A stretch of 64,000 nt of DNA from Brucella daejeonensis (GTDB lineage Bacteria; Pseudomonadota; Alphaproteobacteria; Rhizobiales; Rhizobiaceae): assembly GCF_014199265.1 (NCBI RefSeq), contig NZ_JACIJG010000006.1, forward strand, positions 186,001 to 250,000. Direction: 5' to 3'. A program made the translations under genes and the position numbers. Each line of letters opens with the position of its first letter. Positions within the stretch are counted from its first letter, which is position 1. The notes beneath the pieces were generated by a model, which was given only the letters and a program-made list of their open reading frames with translations, was not told the DNA's origin and did not search any database. Of the stretch, positions 18,501 through 25,008 are shown one piece after another.

Positions 18501-18543
18501 AGGCGGAACTTGGCTGATCCGCGCTTTGGTCTGGAAGCGCTAA
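15505..18543 (+). CDS. Tail tip / host specificity protein (lambda gpJ-like)
   Basis: A 1012-residue protein from ATG 15505 (a GTG at 15499 is also possible). Residues 1-50 are hydrophobic helices, then the gpJ-like core with the R-S-V-I-L-G-T-C strand and Y-N-L-E-R-G-F segment. A fibronectin-like part around 500-620 is followed by a coiled coil, the A-Q-I-A-N-A-A-I-T-S-A-K-I-G tip motif near residue 845 and a beta-rich C-terminal domain. The last 150 codons are visibly less GC rich than the rest, as expected for a receptor-binding part exchanged between phages. It binds the host receptor. Confidence 0.9.
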   Translation: MPFLAPIFTAIGGLVSSVAAWAAASPILAGIAQTAFGIALKYAVNALFPPKTQSRASELETQYGANIPRSVILGTCATEGHHIYRNSYGSGGRQIQDVFVLSSFRITSVPRVRYNGQWRDLVQQDADGYWLVPNEGTSGDDHDNVRVKFYYGTMDQQAEPTLINEARPTGRWTVNHRGAGVAYAIVFSELRKNGDGLTSPAKILFEVVGAPLYDWRKDSTMGGSGSHRWDDQSTWEYSDNPVVQIYNLERGFFNGTQRMVGKGVRASRLPLAEYTQAANICDEIMSDGSKRYRAHAIAKDGPGANHDANLTPILEAMCGSWVERVDGEFPIAGAPQAIVATITDNDIKRGAPLRFSAKRKRTELINTVAASYVSPDDFYETKDAATRIDAGALAEDRETLASAIPYGAVTDSRQVDRLADIAIRGARYQASAEIVVHPKFLDMIKEGRWIRWNSAKYGDRTFQVLSRQLGGINTDGARDIAISLQQISNGVFDPTAYETTPPNIIVVPPPQYLAEVQNFDVIPILVGADGQGELPGVRLLWDTIDDISVVGVDIEYWPANDPSQVFTKFVTWDVTNVPIVEGLTSLTDWFVRTRLRVDNGRSVAWAAATPFTTLNARGDQSPVDYEGLDDDLKSYLGWIGPQMREIIRQAQELATTTADNHNSNYADRQAIRRELSSSFGTAQAQWQEDIFVATGPNSAIGQQLTRINAQLWDNTGASIIQLLQVRVDGVEDDVAAQAEAITQLTSTVNDVSASATFRMGTYVSPSGWNSRIGMEVRGGIADSYKSAGLFLDVNSTQGRVVMIADQIVFSNGTQYFKPFVIQNNVMYGEGFVMDWAKIVNVSIGTAQIANAAITSAKIGDLQVKTSNLDFHNVTQDYQSSGSFPSSGSTTTSYVTIATMVTNNPQAGTAFAEIRSSANFQSSIPGSGGFSAVQLRFINLTTGSEFIAADDGASRSSSGSVSFSVSCDGLFIDPSAVQGNNTYAIQARTVSGSSGTPNYQGGTWLIRALVWKR

Positions 18544-18599
18544 TCCATCATCAAAATTCAAGCTGACAATCCGCGTCAACAGCGCAGGAAGGATAACTC

Positions 18600-19388
18600 A
18601 TGGCCGTTTTGCCTGACTACACGTCTGGGACGATTTCGCTCGCCAATGGATCAACCACCGTCACCGGCACGGGCACGCTGTTTGATGTTGGGAATTTCCG
18701 TGCAGGCGATACGCTTCAAATCCAGAACATGACCGCCGTGATCGCGAGTGTCGATAGCAATACGCAATTGACGCTGGCCGAACCATGGACCGGTACCAGC
18801 CTGACCGATGCGCCATATCGGGCGCGTTATCTGCCGGACGGCGCTCGTGTCACAGCGCAGACGACGACGCTCATTGAAATGCTTGGTCAAGGCATTCTGC
18901 CCGGCATCGCCAATATGCCCAATGGCGTCTCCGGTCAGGTGATATCCGTTGATATTACCGGAAGCCCGGTTTGGGTTGATAATGTCGGTTATGCGGAGGG
19001 TGCGTGGACGCCGAGCCTAGATTTCAGCGGCCAGACGACGGGCATTACGTATGCGTCACAAACCGGCGCTTGGATACGTATCGGCAATTTTGTGTTCTGC
19101 AAATTCCGTATGGGGCTGAGTTCGAAGGGGACGGCAACAGGGGCAACAAGCGCCAACATGAACGGCCTCCCGTTCCCTATCAGAGAAAATTCAATGGGGG
19201 GCATTTTGAATATTGGCTATTACGCTGGAATGGCACTGCCTAGTCCAAATATGGCGGGCTTTCTGGCTATGGGCACTTCTGTTGCATTGCGAAGTCAAGG
19301 AACGGCATCAACCTCGCAGCTTAATGAGACGAACTTTACCAATACCAGTTTGATCATCGGCGGCATTGCCTATGAGGTGGAGCACTGA
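18600..19388 (+). CDS. Tail fibre/spike protein
   Basis: The 262-residue protein starts L-P-D-Y-T-S-G-T-I-S-L-A-N-G-S, an N-terminal module common in phage fibres that attaches to the tail tip, with the V-T-G-T-G-T-L-F strand. The C-terminal half is Gly/Ser/Thr rich and beta-structured. It overlaps the next gene by one base, so fibre and sialidase-like protein are probably made together. Confidence 0.75.
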   Translation: MAVLPDYTSGTISLANGSTTVTGTGTLFDVGNFRAGDTLQIQNMTAVIASVDSNTQLTLAEPWTGTSLTDAPYRARYLPDGARVTAQTTTLIEMLGQGILPGIANMPNGVSGQVISVDITGSPVWVDNVGYAEGAWTPSLDFSGQTTGITYASQTGAWIRIGNFVFCKFRMGLSSKGTATGATSANMNGLPFPIRENSMGGILNIGYYAGMALPSPNMAGFLAMGTSVALRSQGTASTSQLNETNFTNTSLIIGGIAYEVEH

Positions 19389-20470
19389 TGGATGTTCTGG
19401 CTTATTCGTCATCTCCCGGTTTTAAGCCTATGCTCAAGGATCGGTCAGCGCCTCTCAATATTGCTGCGCTGCCAGTGGTCCCTTCGGATTTGTATGAGAT
19501 CGTTGCGGTATCCGATGTTCGGGAGCTAAACCAGAACCCGCAGATTGCCTTCTATGATGGGCTGTTTATCGCCACTTGGGTTTGGTCGGCCGGATCGGAA
19601 ACCGCTGCGACGCAAGGCATGTTCTCGACTTCTATCGATGGTGTTACCTGGACACCGCGCCAGTCATACACTGGCGTTCCTCCTTCCGGCTTTCGCTACA
19701 GCACGAACGGCCTATGGCTGCGCAACGGTGAGCTTTGGGCGCTCTACTACTTCACCGAGATCAACCTCGATCCGGTCGAAGGTGAGGAATATTACGGCCC
19801 AAGCCTGAAACTGATGGGCCGCAAATGGGAGAGCGGGCAGTGGGGCGCAGAGCAGGAAATCTTGACCGATTGTATGCTTGATTATGCTCCGATCCAGCTT
19901 CCAGACGGGAAATGGCTCGGTTCAGGCCGCAATCACAAGTTCGAGACGCAATTCATCCTTGGCGATATGGGGAACTGGGAGCGCGTCATCGTGCCATCAC
20001 CGACTGGCGTGTTGCTGAATGAAGCGACAGTGTTGTCGGTCAATCCTCGCCTCATCTCTTACGAATACCGCAATGAGGAGGAGATGAACCCGCGTGTGCT
20101 GCTGCGGTCGTTTTCATATGATGGTGGGCATACCGTCAGCACTCCGATGAAAACCAATTTCCCGGACGCGCAGTCTAGACGGGCAGTCATGCGCCTGTCT
20201 GATGGACGTTATGTCTTGTCGTCAAATGCATCGCAGGAAATGGGGCGTCAGGTTCTGATGCTGTCAGTTTCGGATGACGGCCTGGAATATGACCGTGTCT
20301 ATGTTCTGCGGAATAATCCGGAACCGGCGAAATTTACCGGCACCAGCTACTGGTCATTCGGCTTCAACTATCCGCAGTTTCTGGAAAAGGATGGCTATCT
20401 CTGGGTCATCTATTCGCAGAACAAGGAAGATGTCCAGATCAGTCGTGTAGGCCTTGGGGCATTTGATTAG
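19388..20470 (+). CDS. Sialidase-like beta-propeller protein of the tail
   Basis: The 360-residue protein shows repeated beta-propeller blades in the style of the sialidase/neuraminidase superfamily: S-I-D-G-V-T-W-T (an Asp-box-like blade S-x-D-x-G-x-T-W with a variation), N-G-E-L-W-A-L-Y, S-Y-D-G-G-H-T, S-V-S-D-D-G-L and D-G-Y-L-W-V-I-Y. It has no signal peptide. Coupled to the fibre gene, it is likely a receptor-binding or glycan-cleaving spike. Whether it is catalytic is unclear: the arginine triad of true sialidases cannot be assigned from sequence by eye. Confidence 0.6.
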   Translation: MDVLAYSSSPGFKPMLKDRSAPLNIAALPVVPSDLYEIVAVSDVRELNQNPQIAFYDGLFIATWVWSAGSETAATQGMFSTSIDGVTWTPRQSYTGVPPSGFRYSTNGLWLRNGELWALYYFTEINLDPVEGEEYYGPSLKLMGRKWESGQWGAEQEILTDCMLDYAPIQLPDGKWLGSGRNHKFETQFILGDMGNWERVIVPSPTGVLLNEATVLSVNPRLISYEYRNEEEMNPRVLLRSFSYDGGHTVSTPMKTNFPDAQSRRAVMRLSDGRYVLSSNASQEMGRQVLMLSVSDDGLEYDRVYVLRNNPEPAKFTGTSYWSFGFNYPQFLEKDGYLWVIYSQNKEDVQISRVGLGAFD

Positions 20471-20623
20471 TGGGCGTTTGAGTTTGCTCCGAGCCAAGTG
20501 AAATATTGCCCTTCATGCCAATTGATGAATACCAGAGGCTGATCCTTTAGACGTAAACTAGGTCTAGATTAGCTTGAATTTTATATCAAAATTGTTACAC
20601 CTGCTTAATATGACGTTACCGGG

Positions 20624-22117
20624 GTGGGTAGATTGGGCAATATTGATATCTGTTCACAGGCAGAGTTTGCGACTGCTTTGAGCGCACGCGACTATGTCGT
20701 CGCAAGCAAGATTGGCATGACATTGCTACGCAATACGAAGCTCTCCATCTTGCAAGCAATAAATGTTATGCGTGCGGCAGGTATGGCCGGTGACCTTCCA
20801 GCATTTTCAGAGGCATTCCGCGCAGCCGCCGATCTTGTCAGCAAAACTCGCAATGATGATGCGCAGTTTTCTCGTGCTTGGAAGCAAGTCTTGAGGTTCG
20901 AGATCGAAACTTCCGACGTGTCGATGGCCGTTAATACTGTCGAGAGGGCACGAAGTTTGGGTGTCTCCAGTGAAGAGGATGAATTATTTTTGGCACCGAT
21001 GCTCACATTTCTGGGTGAGCACGGGCTGACCCTTAAAGAGACTTTCAGGCTCATTGAAGTCGCCGCGGCAGGCCACGTTCCTCAAGTTAAAACCGGGTTG
21101 CAGATAAATTGCTGGTTTCGCCTACTGATTGTACCAAGGGACTCGTTGGATGCACGTGATACATGGATGTCCGTAACATCGCAGGCAATACGAGAGGCCA
21201 AGAAACGCAATATCCATTCAGTCATGATCCCTGACTACTTGGTCTCTGTAATCAGGAATAGCTCTCATTATACTTTGTCATTCCACACTGAAGGGGAACG
21301 GCAAGGATCGACGCATTTCAAACCCGCCGATCTTCCAGGCTATGCAGTTATAGATTGCGGCGGATATTCTGGATGGTCATCGCTGGCGCGTTCTTCAATT
21401 GCCGATTTGGAGCTTCCGCCACTCGTAGAAGCCGCTGAATTCTATGATCGCCATGTAGAGGACATCATTGTCCGCAACGTCTCAAAATACCCGCAGGCAA
21501 CGACATGCCCAACAGTCTCGCTTCCAGAGAAATTTGTTTTCGTCCCCCTTCAGGTGAAATCCGACAGAACGCAAGAGCTTGCGAGGATTTCGATGATGGA
21601 CATGCTGGATATGGTTGTTGAGCGCTTTCACGGGACGGATACCCGTGTTGTTGTGAAGCGTCATCCGAAGTGCCGAGATGACGAAGTGGCGGGCAAGATC
21701 GCCGAATTGTCAAGCGCCGGAGCTATCGTTGTGAGCGAGGACAGTATCCACACGCTCGTTTCAAAATCGCAAGCAGTTTTCACCGTAAATTCTGGTGTGG
21801 GATCAGAGGCGATAGTACACCTGAAGCCGATCTACTTATTCGGCGATGCTGACTATAATTGCGCAGTGCATCAAGTCATAGACCGTGATCACTTTTGGCG
21901 CATAACGGAGACAATATCTCCAGCCCTTTCCGATGGCGAGATGAAGCAGTTTCTTTGCTATTATCGCACGCGATATCTGGTCAAGGTAAGCGACCGTCGT
22001 CTTCTTTCCGCCGCGATAGCTGAGAGGGTCTTCGGTGAAATGGCTGCAAGGTCAAGGCGCTGCATCTTTTCATCTATTGCATCTTGGTGGCGTAACAAGG
22101 CCATGTCACCAGCATAG
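20624..22117 (+). CDS. Capsule polysaccharide (KpsC/KpsS-like) glycosyltransferase-type protein on prophage
   Basis: The 497-residue protein has a helical N-terminal half (about 1-160). Its C-terminal half matches the capsule-synthesis fold of KpsC/KpsS: F-V-F-V-P-L-Q, the V-V-K-R-H-P motif, S-I-H-T-L-V and V-N-S-G-V-G followed by H-L-K-P-I-Y-L-F-G. These enzymes add Kdo or related sugars to surface polysaccharide. It has no signal peptide and should be cytoplasmic. The start GTG 20624 is weakly supported; TTG 20633 is an alternative. Placed after the fibre genes and lower in GC than the structural genes, it may modify the lysogen's surface (serotype conversion). Prophage carriage is unusual. 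Confidence 0.65.
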   Translation: MGRLGNIDICSQAEFATALSARDYVVASKIGMTLLRNTKLSILQAINVMRAAGMAGDLPAFSEAFRAAADLVSKTRNDDAQFSRAWKQVLRFEIETSDVSMAVNTVERARSLGVSSEEDELFLAPMLTFLGEHGLTLKETFRLIEVAAAGHVPQVKTGLQINCWFRLLIVPRDSLDARDTWMSVTSQAIREAKKRNIHSVMIPDYLVSVIRNSSHYTLSFHTEGERQGSTHFKPADLPGYAVIDCGGYSGWSSLARSSIADLELPPLVEAAEFYDRHVEDIIVRNVSKYPQATTCPTVSLPEKFVFVPLQVKSDRTQELARISMMDMLDMVVERFHGTDTRVVVKRHPKCRDDEVAGKIAELSSAGAIVVSEDSIHTLVSKSQAVFTVNSGVGSEAIVHLKPIYLFGDADYNCAVHQVIDRDHFWRITETISPALSDGEMKQFLCYYRTRYLVKVSDRRLLSAAIAERVFGEMAARSRRCIFSSIASWWRNKAMSPA

Positions 22118-22154
22118 GGGTGGATCCGCCACCCACTCTGACTGCTTTCCTATG

Positions 22155-22197
22155 CCGAAAAAAAGAAAAACCCCGGCCAGAAGTAACCCGACCGGGG
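22155..22197 (-). terminator. Hairpin with T-run on minus strand
   Basis: CCCCGG (22171-22176) pairs with CCGGGG (22192-22197). An A-rich run on the + strand at 22157-22170 reads as a U-tract on the minus strand, so this is a Rho-independent terminator shape for minus-strand transcription. No minus-strand gene is evident just to the right, so it may stop antisense reading. Confidence 0.5.
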
Positions 22198-22267
22198 CGT
22201 CACACCGATCTAGCGGGGGCTTGGACCGGTATGCATTAGCTGAATAGCATATAAGGCCGGAAAGAAA

Positions 22268-22296
22268 ACCCCGCCGAGTGTTCCGGCGATAGGGGT
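22268..22296 (-). terminator. Second bipartite hairpin upstream of the Doc module
   Basis: CGCCG (22272-22276) pairs with CGGCG (22284-22288), and outer ACCC/GGGT arms extend it around a three-base bulge. GAAAA lies on its left, again giving U residues on the minus strand. It could be a terminator or a transcript-end stabiliser isolating the toxin-antitoxin unit from the late operon. Confidence 0.4.
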
Positions 22297-22331
22297 TGCA
22301 ATTTGATGTTTAATTCACAATTATGATGAAG

Positions 22332-22347
22332 CTCACCAAATGGTGAG
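22332..22347. promoter_or_regulatory. Candidate autoregulatory operator of the Fic/Doc module
   Basis: CTCACCA-AA-TGGTGAG is a perfect inverted repeat (7-bp arms, 2-base centre) directly upstream of the ribosome-binding site of the small gene at 22364. Toxin-antitoxin operons are usually repressed by the antitoxin at such a palindrome. Confidence 0.55.
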
Positions 22348-22363
22348 TGAAGGAGAAACGAAA

Positions 22364-22507
22364 ATGTCCCGCAACGCAGTACCTGTTGCAAAAAATGATG
22401 GCGTTCAGTTCCCGCCGCGCCCGCCACAGGGTCCGGTTGATTTCGCTGCTGTGCGTAAGGACGTTATGAGCCGTTTCCCCAAGGTGCGAGCCGAGCTTGC
22501 AAAGTGA
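22364..22507 (+). CDS. Candidate antitoxin of the Doc-family toxin (47 aa)
   Basis: A 47-residue frame with an AAGGAG ribosome-binding site eight bases before the ATG. The sequence is basic and Pro rich in the middle (F-P-P-R-P-P-Q-G-P), with a helical C-terminus (D-F-A-A-V-R-K-D-V-M-S-R). It overlaps the Fic/Doc gene start by 11 bases, the arrangement of coupled toxin-antitoxin pairs. It does not resemble the 73-residue Phd antitoxin and lacks the S/T-x-x-x-E-G/N inhibitory motif of FicA, so if it is an antitoxin it is of an unrecognised type. The role is inferred from position alone. Confidence 0.55.
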   Translation: MSRNAVPVAKNDGVQFPPRPPQGPVDFAAVRKDVMSRFPKVRAELAK

Positions 22508-22889
22508 GCCTGTATGGCTCCCGATGGAAGAAATCATCGAGATCAATCGAGCCGAAGTATCAGAAACTGGTGAGAATTTTGCTATCTTGAGGCCAGAGCT
22601 TCTTGAGAGCGCGGTTGCACGGCCTATCAACCATTTCCATTATTCCGGTGACAGCGACATTCTCAGGCTCGCGGTTATTTTGATGGTGGCCATCGCTAAA
22701 AACCATCCGTTCGAGCAAGGGAATAAACGAACCGGGTGGACGGCAGGAATGATGTTCATGGTCGTCAACGGCTACGAAATCACTTGGGACTCTGAACTTG
22801 TCGCTCAGGAATTCATTAAACTGGTCAACGGTGAAATCACGATAGATCGGTTTGAAGAACAGATATTCTACTTCATACGGGAAAAATAG
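22497..22889 (+). CDS. doc: Fic/Doc-family toxin
   Basis: The 130-residue protein has the Doc-type fold landmarks: L-L-E-S-A-V-A-R-P near residue 37 and the catalytic H-P-F-E-Q-G-N-K-R loop at residues 70-78 (His, phosphate-binding G-N, Lys, Arg). Doc phosphorylates EF-Tu with this loop and arrests translation. The start is TTG 22497, which retains the conserved W-L-P-M-E-E segment; ATG 22524 would cut it off. It is directly downstream of the 47-residue gene and followed by a terminator, so the two form a self-contained toxin-antitoxin unit within the prophage. Confidence 0.8.
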   Translation: MQSEPVWLPMEEIIEINRAEVSETGENFAILRPELLESAVARPINHFHYSGDSDILRLAVILMVAIAKNHPFEQGNKRTGWTAGMMFMVVNGYEITWDSELVAQEFIKLVNGEITIDRFEEQIFYFIREK

Positions 22890-22923
22890 GGCCGCTTCGG
22901 CATCCTTTTTCATGCTTCTACCC

Positions 22924-22950
22924 AAGGCCCCTTCGTGCGGGGCCTTTTTC
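22924..22950 (+). terminator. Rho-independent terminator after doc
   Basis: AAGGCCCC, a 7-base loop, then GGGGCC followed by TTTTT. Stem of six GC pairs plus a U-tract. It separates the toxin-antitoxin unit from the lysis cassette. Confidence 0.8.
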
Positions 22951-22971
22951 TATCCCTGAAAGGAACTGACC

Positions 22972-23790
22972 ATGGATAAAACCGTGCCCGCCGGCGCGGC
23001 GCTTTTGCTCGACTTTATTGGCGGGATCGAAGCGCCTCGCGGCTATGACGTCATTTACGGAAATAATCAGGACAAGCTCCCGAAACCGATCACGAAAATG
23101 ACGCTTGGCGAACTGGTCGATGCGCAGGCGTCGTTCACCAAGCGGTTTAAATCGTCGGCATCTGGCCGCTACCAGTTCATGCGCGCTACGTTGCAAGACC
23201 TTTCCCGTGAGCTTGGCTTGCGCGGCTCGCAGATATTTGATGCCGATCTGCAAGACCGGCTCGGCTTTCATCTCTTGAAGCGCCGCGGTTACGAGGATTT
23301 CATCTCCGGTAAGATCAGCCGCACCGAATTCGGCAGGCGGCTGGCGCAAGAATGGGCTTCTCTCCCGGTACTGGCCGCGACCAAGGGCACTCACCGCAAT
23401 CTGAAGCGCGGCGAGAGCTACTATGCTGGCGATGCGCTCAATAAGGCTCTCGTCACGCCTGCGAAGGTCGAAGCCGTTCTGAACAAGGTCAAGACTGTCG
23501 GGGCCGTGCTGCCGGTCGTCGTCGCTCCAGAGGTCGTCACCATCGAAAAGCCAGTCGTGGCCGATCCCGGCGAGCTTGAACAGCATCCGGCCAAGAGCAA
23601 AACCGTCTGGACGTGGGGCCTTGCCGCTCTCGGCGCTGTCGTTACCGCCGCGGGCGATTTCCTTGGCGGACTGGATTGGCGCGTCCAGTTGTTCATCAGC
23701 GCTGCCATCGTCGCTTTTGCAGTCTATGGCATCAAGCGCCGCAACGATCTGTTCAAGGCCGTCCGTGACCTGAAATCGGAGATCGGGTGA
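22972..23790 (+). CDS. Endolysin, lambda R-like (GH104) with C-terminal membrane helices
   Basis: The 272-residue protein combines an N-terminal lambda R-type transglycosylase/muramidase domain with a membrane tail. In the catalytic part, Glu20 in I-G-G-I-E aligns in position with lambda R Glu19, followed by Y-D-V-I-Y-G, S-A-S-G-R-Y-Q-F and W-A-S-L-P. Lambda R is about 158 residues; here about 100 more residues carry a Pro/Val linker and two hydrophobic helices (about 204-222 and 232-252). There is no secretion signal, so a holin or the C-terminal helices must place it at the membrane. It cleaves peptidoglycan at lysis and overlaps the spanin gene by four bases. Confidence 0.85.
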   Translation: MDKTVPAGAALLLDFIGGIEAPRGYDVIYGNNQDKLPKPITKMTLGELVDAQASFTKRFKSSASGRYQFMRATLQDLSRELGLRGSQIFDADLQDRLGFHLLKRRGYEDFISGKISRTEFGRRLAQEWASLPVLAATKGTHRNLKRGESYYAGDALNKALVTPAKVEAVLNKVKTVGAVLPVVVAPEVVTIEKPVVADPGELEQHPAKSKTVWTWGLAALGAVVTAAGDFLGGLDWRVQLFISAAIVAFAVYGIKRRNDLFKAVRDLKSEIG

Positions 23791-24071
23791 TGGGCGCACT
23801 CTGGGGACTTATCCCGCCATGGGTAAAATCCGCGCTCGCTGCCCTTGTGGCGGCGATTTTAGTTTTTGGAGCCGGTTACACTATCGGAGCGATGAAAGAG
23901 CGCCAGCGGGCCGCATTGGACGCGGCACAGGCCACAGCAAAGGCAATTCAGGAAAGGGCGAAGATCGATGAGAAAGTGGGCGGTCTGGACGTTATTGGCC
24001 TCTGTGTCGAGCTTGGCGGCTTGCAGTCAGACTGCGAGCAATTGCGCCGGGTGGAAGGCAATCCCGATTAA
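23787..24071 (+). CDS. i-Spanin (Rz-like inner-membrane protein)
   Basis: The 94-residue protein has one N-terminal membrane helix (about 12-32) followed by a charged, coiled-coil-prone periplasmic part (K-E-R-Q-R-A-A-L-D-A-A-Q-A-T-A-K), the architecture of Rz-type spanins. It overlaps the endolysin upstream (ATGA) and an embedded lipoprotein gene in another frame downstream. Spanins disrupt the outer membrane in the last step of lysis. Confidence 0.8.
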   Translation: MMGALWGLIPPWVKSALAALVAAILVFGAGYTIGAMKERQRAALDAAQATAKAIQERAKIDEKVGGLDVIGLCVELGGLQSDCEQLRRVEGNPD

Positions 24072-24171
24072 GTCGGCCACTGCCGTCTATCTGGCTGGGA
24101 ATGACGCGCCAGCCGGGCAGGGGATTGCAGCGCATAATGCATATGGTCGAAAAGCATGCGGGTGGGACTGA
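23968..24171 (+). CDS. o-Spanin lipoprotein (Rz1-like), overlapping Rz
   Basis: A 67-residue frame, starting inside the Rz-like gene in a different frame, with signal M-R-K-W and lipobox L-A-A-C (Cys19). The mature part S-N-C-A-G-W-K-A-I to the terminal A-C-G-W is typical of rhizobial phage Rz1-like proteins. It is anchored in the outer membrane and pairs with the inner-membrane spanin. Its stop overlaps a downstream ATG (TGATG). Confidence 0.8.
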   Translation: MRKWAVWTLLASVSSLAACSQTASNCAGWKAIPIKSATAVYLAGNDAPAGQGIAAHNAYGRKACGWD

Positions 24172-24182
24172 TGGAGAAATCA

Positions 24183-24479
24183 ATGCCTGACGAAAACGAT
24201 CTCCGCGCCCGCGTCGTGGGGTTGGAGCATACGGCGCAGTCCAGCATCCACCGTCTGAACGCATTGGAAACGTGGCAGCGTCAGCGTGAAATCGACAGCG
24301 CCCGTCATGATGAGAAATGGGTAGCCATGGAAGCTCGTATCGACACCCGGTTCAATGGGCTGGAAAGCGCGAATAAGAGTATTCAATCCACGCTATCCCG
24401 GATTATGTGGATCGTCGTAGGCGGCATTCTTGCGGCTGCTGTGACATTCGTTGTCAGCGGCGGGTTGAAGGCGATTTGA
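24183..24479 (+). CDS. XhlA/holin-like coiled-coil membrane protein
   Basis: A 98-residue protein from ATG 24183 (GGAG six bases upstream; ATG 24171, overlapping the spanin stop, is possible). Residues 1-70 form a coiled coil (L-E-H-T-A-Q-S-S-I-H-R-L-N-A-L-E) and one membrane helix follows (W-I-V-V-G-G-I-L-A-A-A-V-T-F-V-V-S). This matches haemolysin XhlA-like phage lysis proteins, which act with or as holins. It is the last gene of the lysis cassette. Confidence 0.7.
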   Translation: MPDENDLRARVVGLEHTAQSSIHRLNALETWQRQREIDSARHDEKWVAMEARIDTRFNGLESANKSIQSTLSRIMWIVVGGILAAAVTFVVSGGLKAI

Positions 24480-24482
24480 CTT

Positions 24483-24790
24483 CCACCAATGGTGGGAGTT
24501 GGACGGTCGCTAAAAATTTAGCGGGCGGTTGGAAAAAACTGTTAGCTCGGTTTGGAAAAACCACGGAGATTGTAAGCCATTGTTTCCAAACAATCTGGAC
24601 CTAGCAAACGCTAAGTTTTTGCCATGGCAAAATTGAATTATCTCCCGATTATCTCTGGAAATGGCGTGACTGTCACGTGACAGGTCACAGCGTCACATAA
24701 CGTAACAAAAGCGTTACGCGTAACGTTACTGTAACGCTTCCGAAACGTTTCAGCGTCTGACAAGCGTCTTATTCAGACGGTTTAAGACGC
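24483..24790. repeat. Dense array of short palindromes at the prophage right end
   Basis: This noncoding region holds consecutive inverted repeats: CCACCA-A-TGGTGG (24483-24495), CGCTAAA-AA-TTTAGCG (24508-24523), GGTTT-GGAA-AAACC (24549-24562), ATTGTTT-CC-AAACAAT (24579-24594), TTTTGCCATGGCAAAA (24617-24632), TGTCACGTGACA (24671-24682), GTGAC-AG-GTCAC (24677-24688), CGTTACGCGTAACG (24712-24725), GAAACGTTTC (24742-24751) and GCGTCTTA-N11-TAAGACGC (24764-24790). The last third is also crowded with GTNAC pentamers. Sequences differ, so this is not one repeated operator. It may hold regulatory sites, integrase arm sites or stable RNA structure. Confidence 0.8.
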
Positions 24791-24792
24791 CC

Positions 24793-24969
24793 TTACCCGC
24801 TCTTATATCGAGCAGCATCGACCCAACCAGAAATTGCTGCGCCTTTTGTTTGGCGCTTCACGGTTACGATCTGATCGTTGCAAACCCCTGATGCAACCCA
24901 CACAGTTTTAGAATGCTGCTCCACATTGATCACTATATCGTTCCCCCACACATTAACCTGCGCTTGCAC
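24793..24969 (-). CDS. Small hypothetical protein at prophage right end (58 aa)
   Basis: GTG start with an AGGGAGG ribosome-binding site six bases upstream on the minus strand; the 58-residue product is M-Q-A-Q-V-N-V-W-G-N..., ending A-R-Y-K-S-G. It contains alternating Val/Trp strands and two Trp in the first half, suggesting a small beta protein. Unrecognised. Lying between the palindrome array and the candidate att core, it would be expressed from the lysogen. Confidence 0.55.
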   Translation of the reverse strand: MQAQVNVWGNDIVINVEQHSKTVWVASGVCNDQIVTVKRQTKGAAISGWVDAARYKSG

Positions 24970-25008
24970 GAGATTACCTCCCTTCTCAAAAGAACATTAC
25001 GAAAACAC

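Noticed and set aside
8-22260. 15-base direct repeat AGCATATAAGGCCGG at 8-22 and 22246-22260
   Set aside because: A repeat of this length is expected about once or twice by chance in 64 kb, and neither end is a prophage boundary, so it is not treated as an att or module boundary.
22310-22630. 106-residue minus-strand ORF over the doc module
   Set aside because: It overlaps two better-supported plus-strand genes and has no ribosome-binding site or family.
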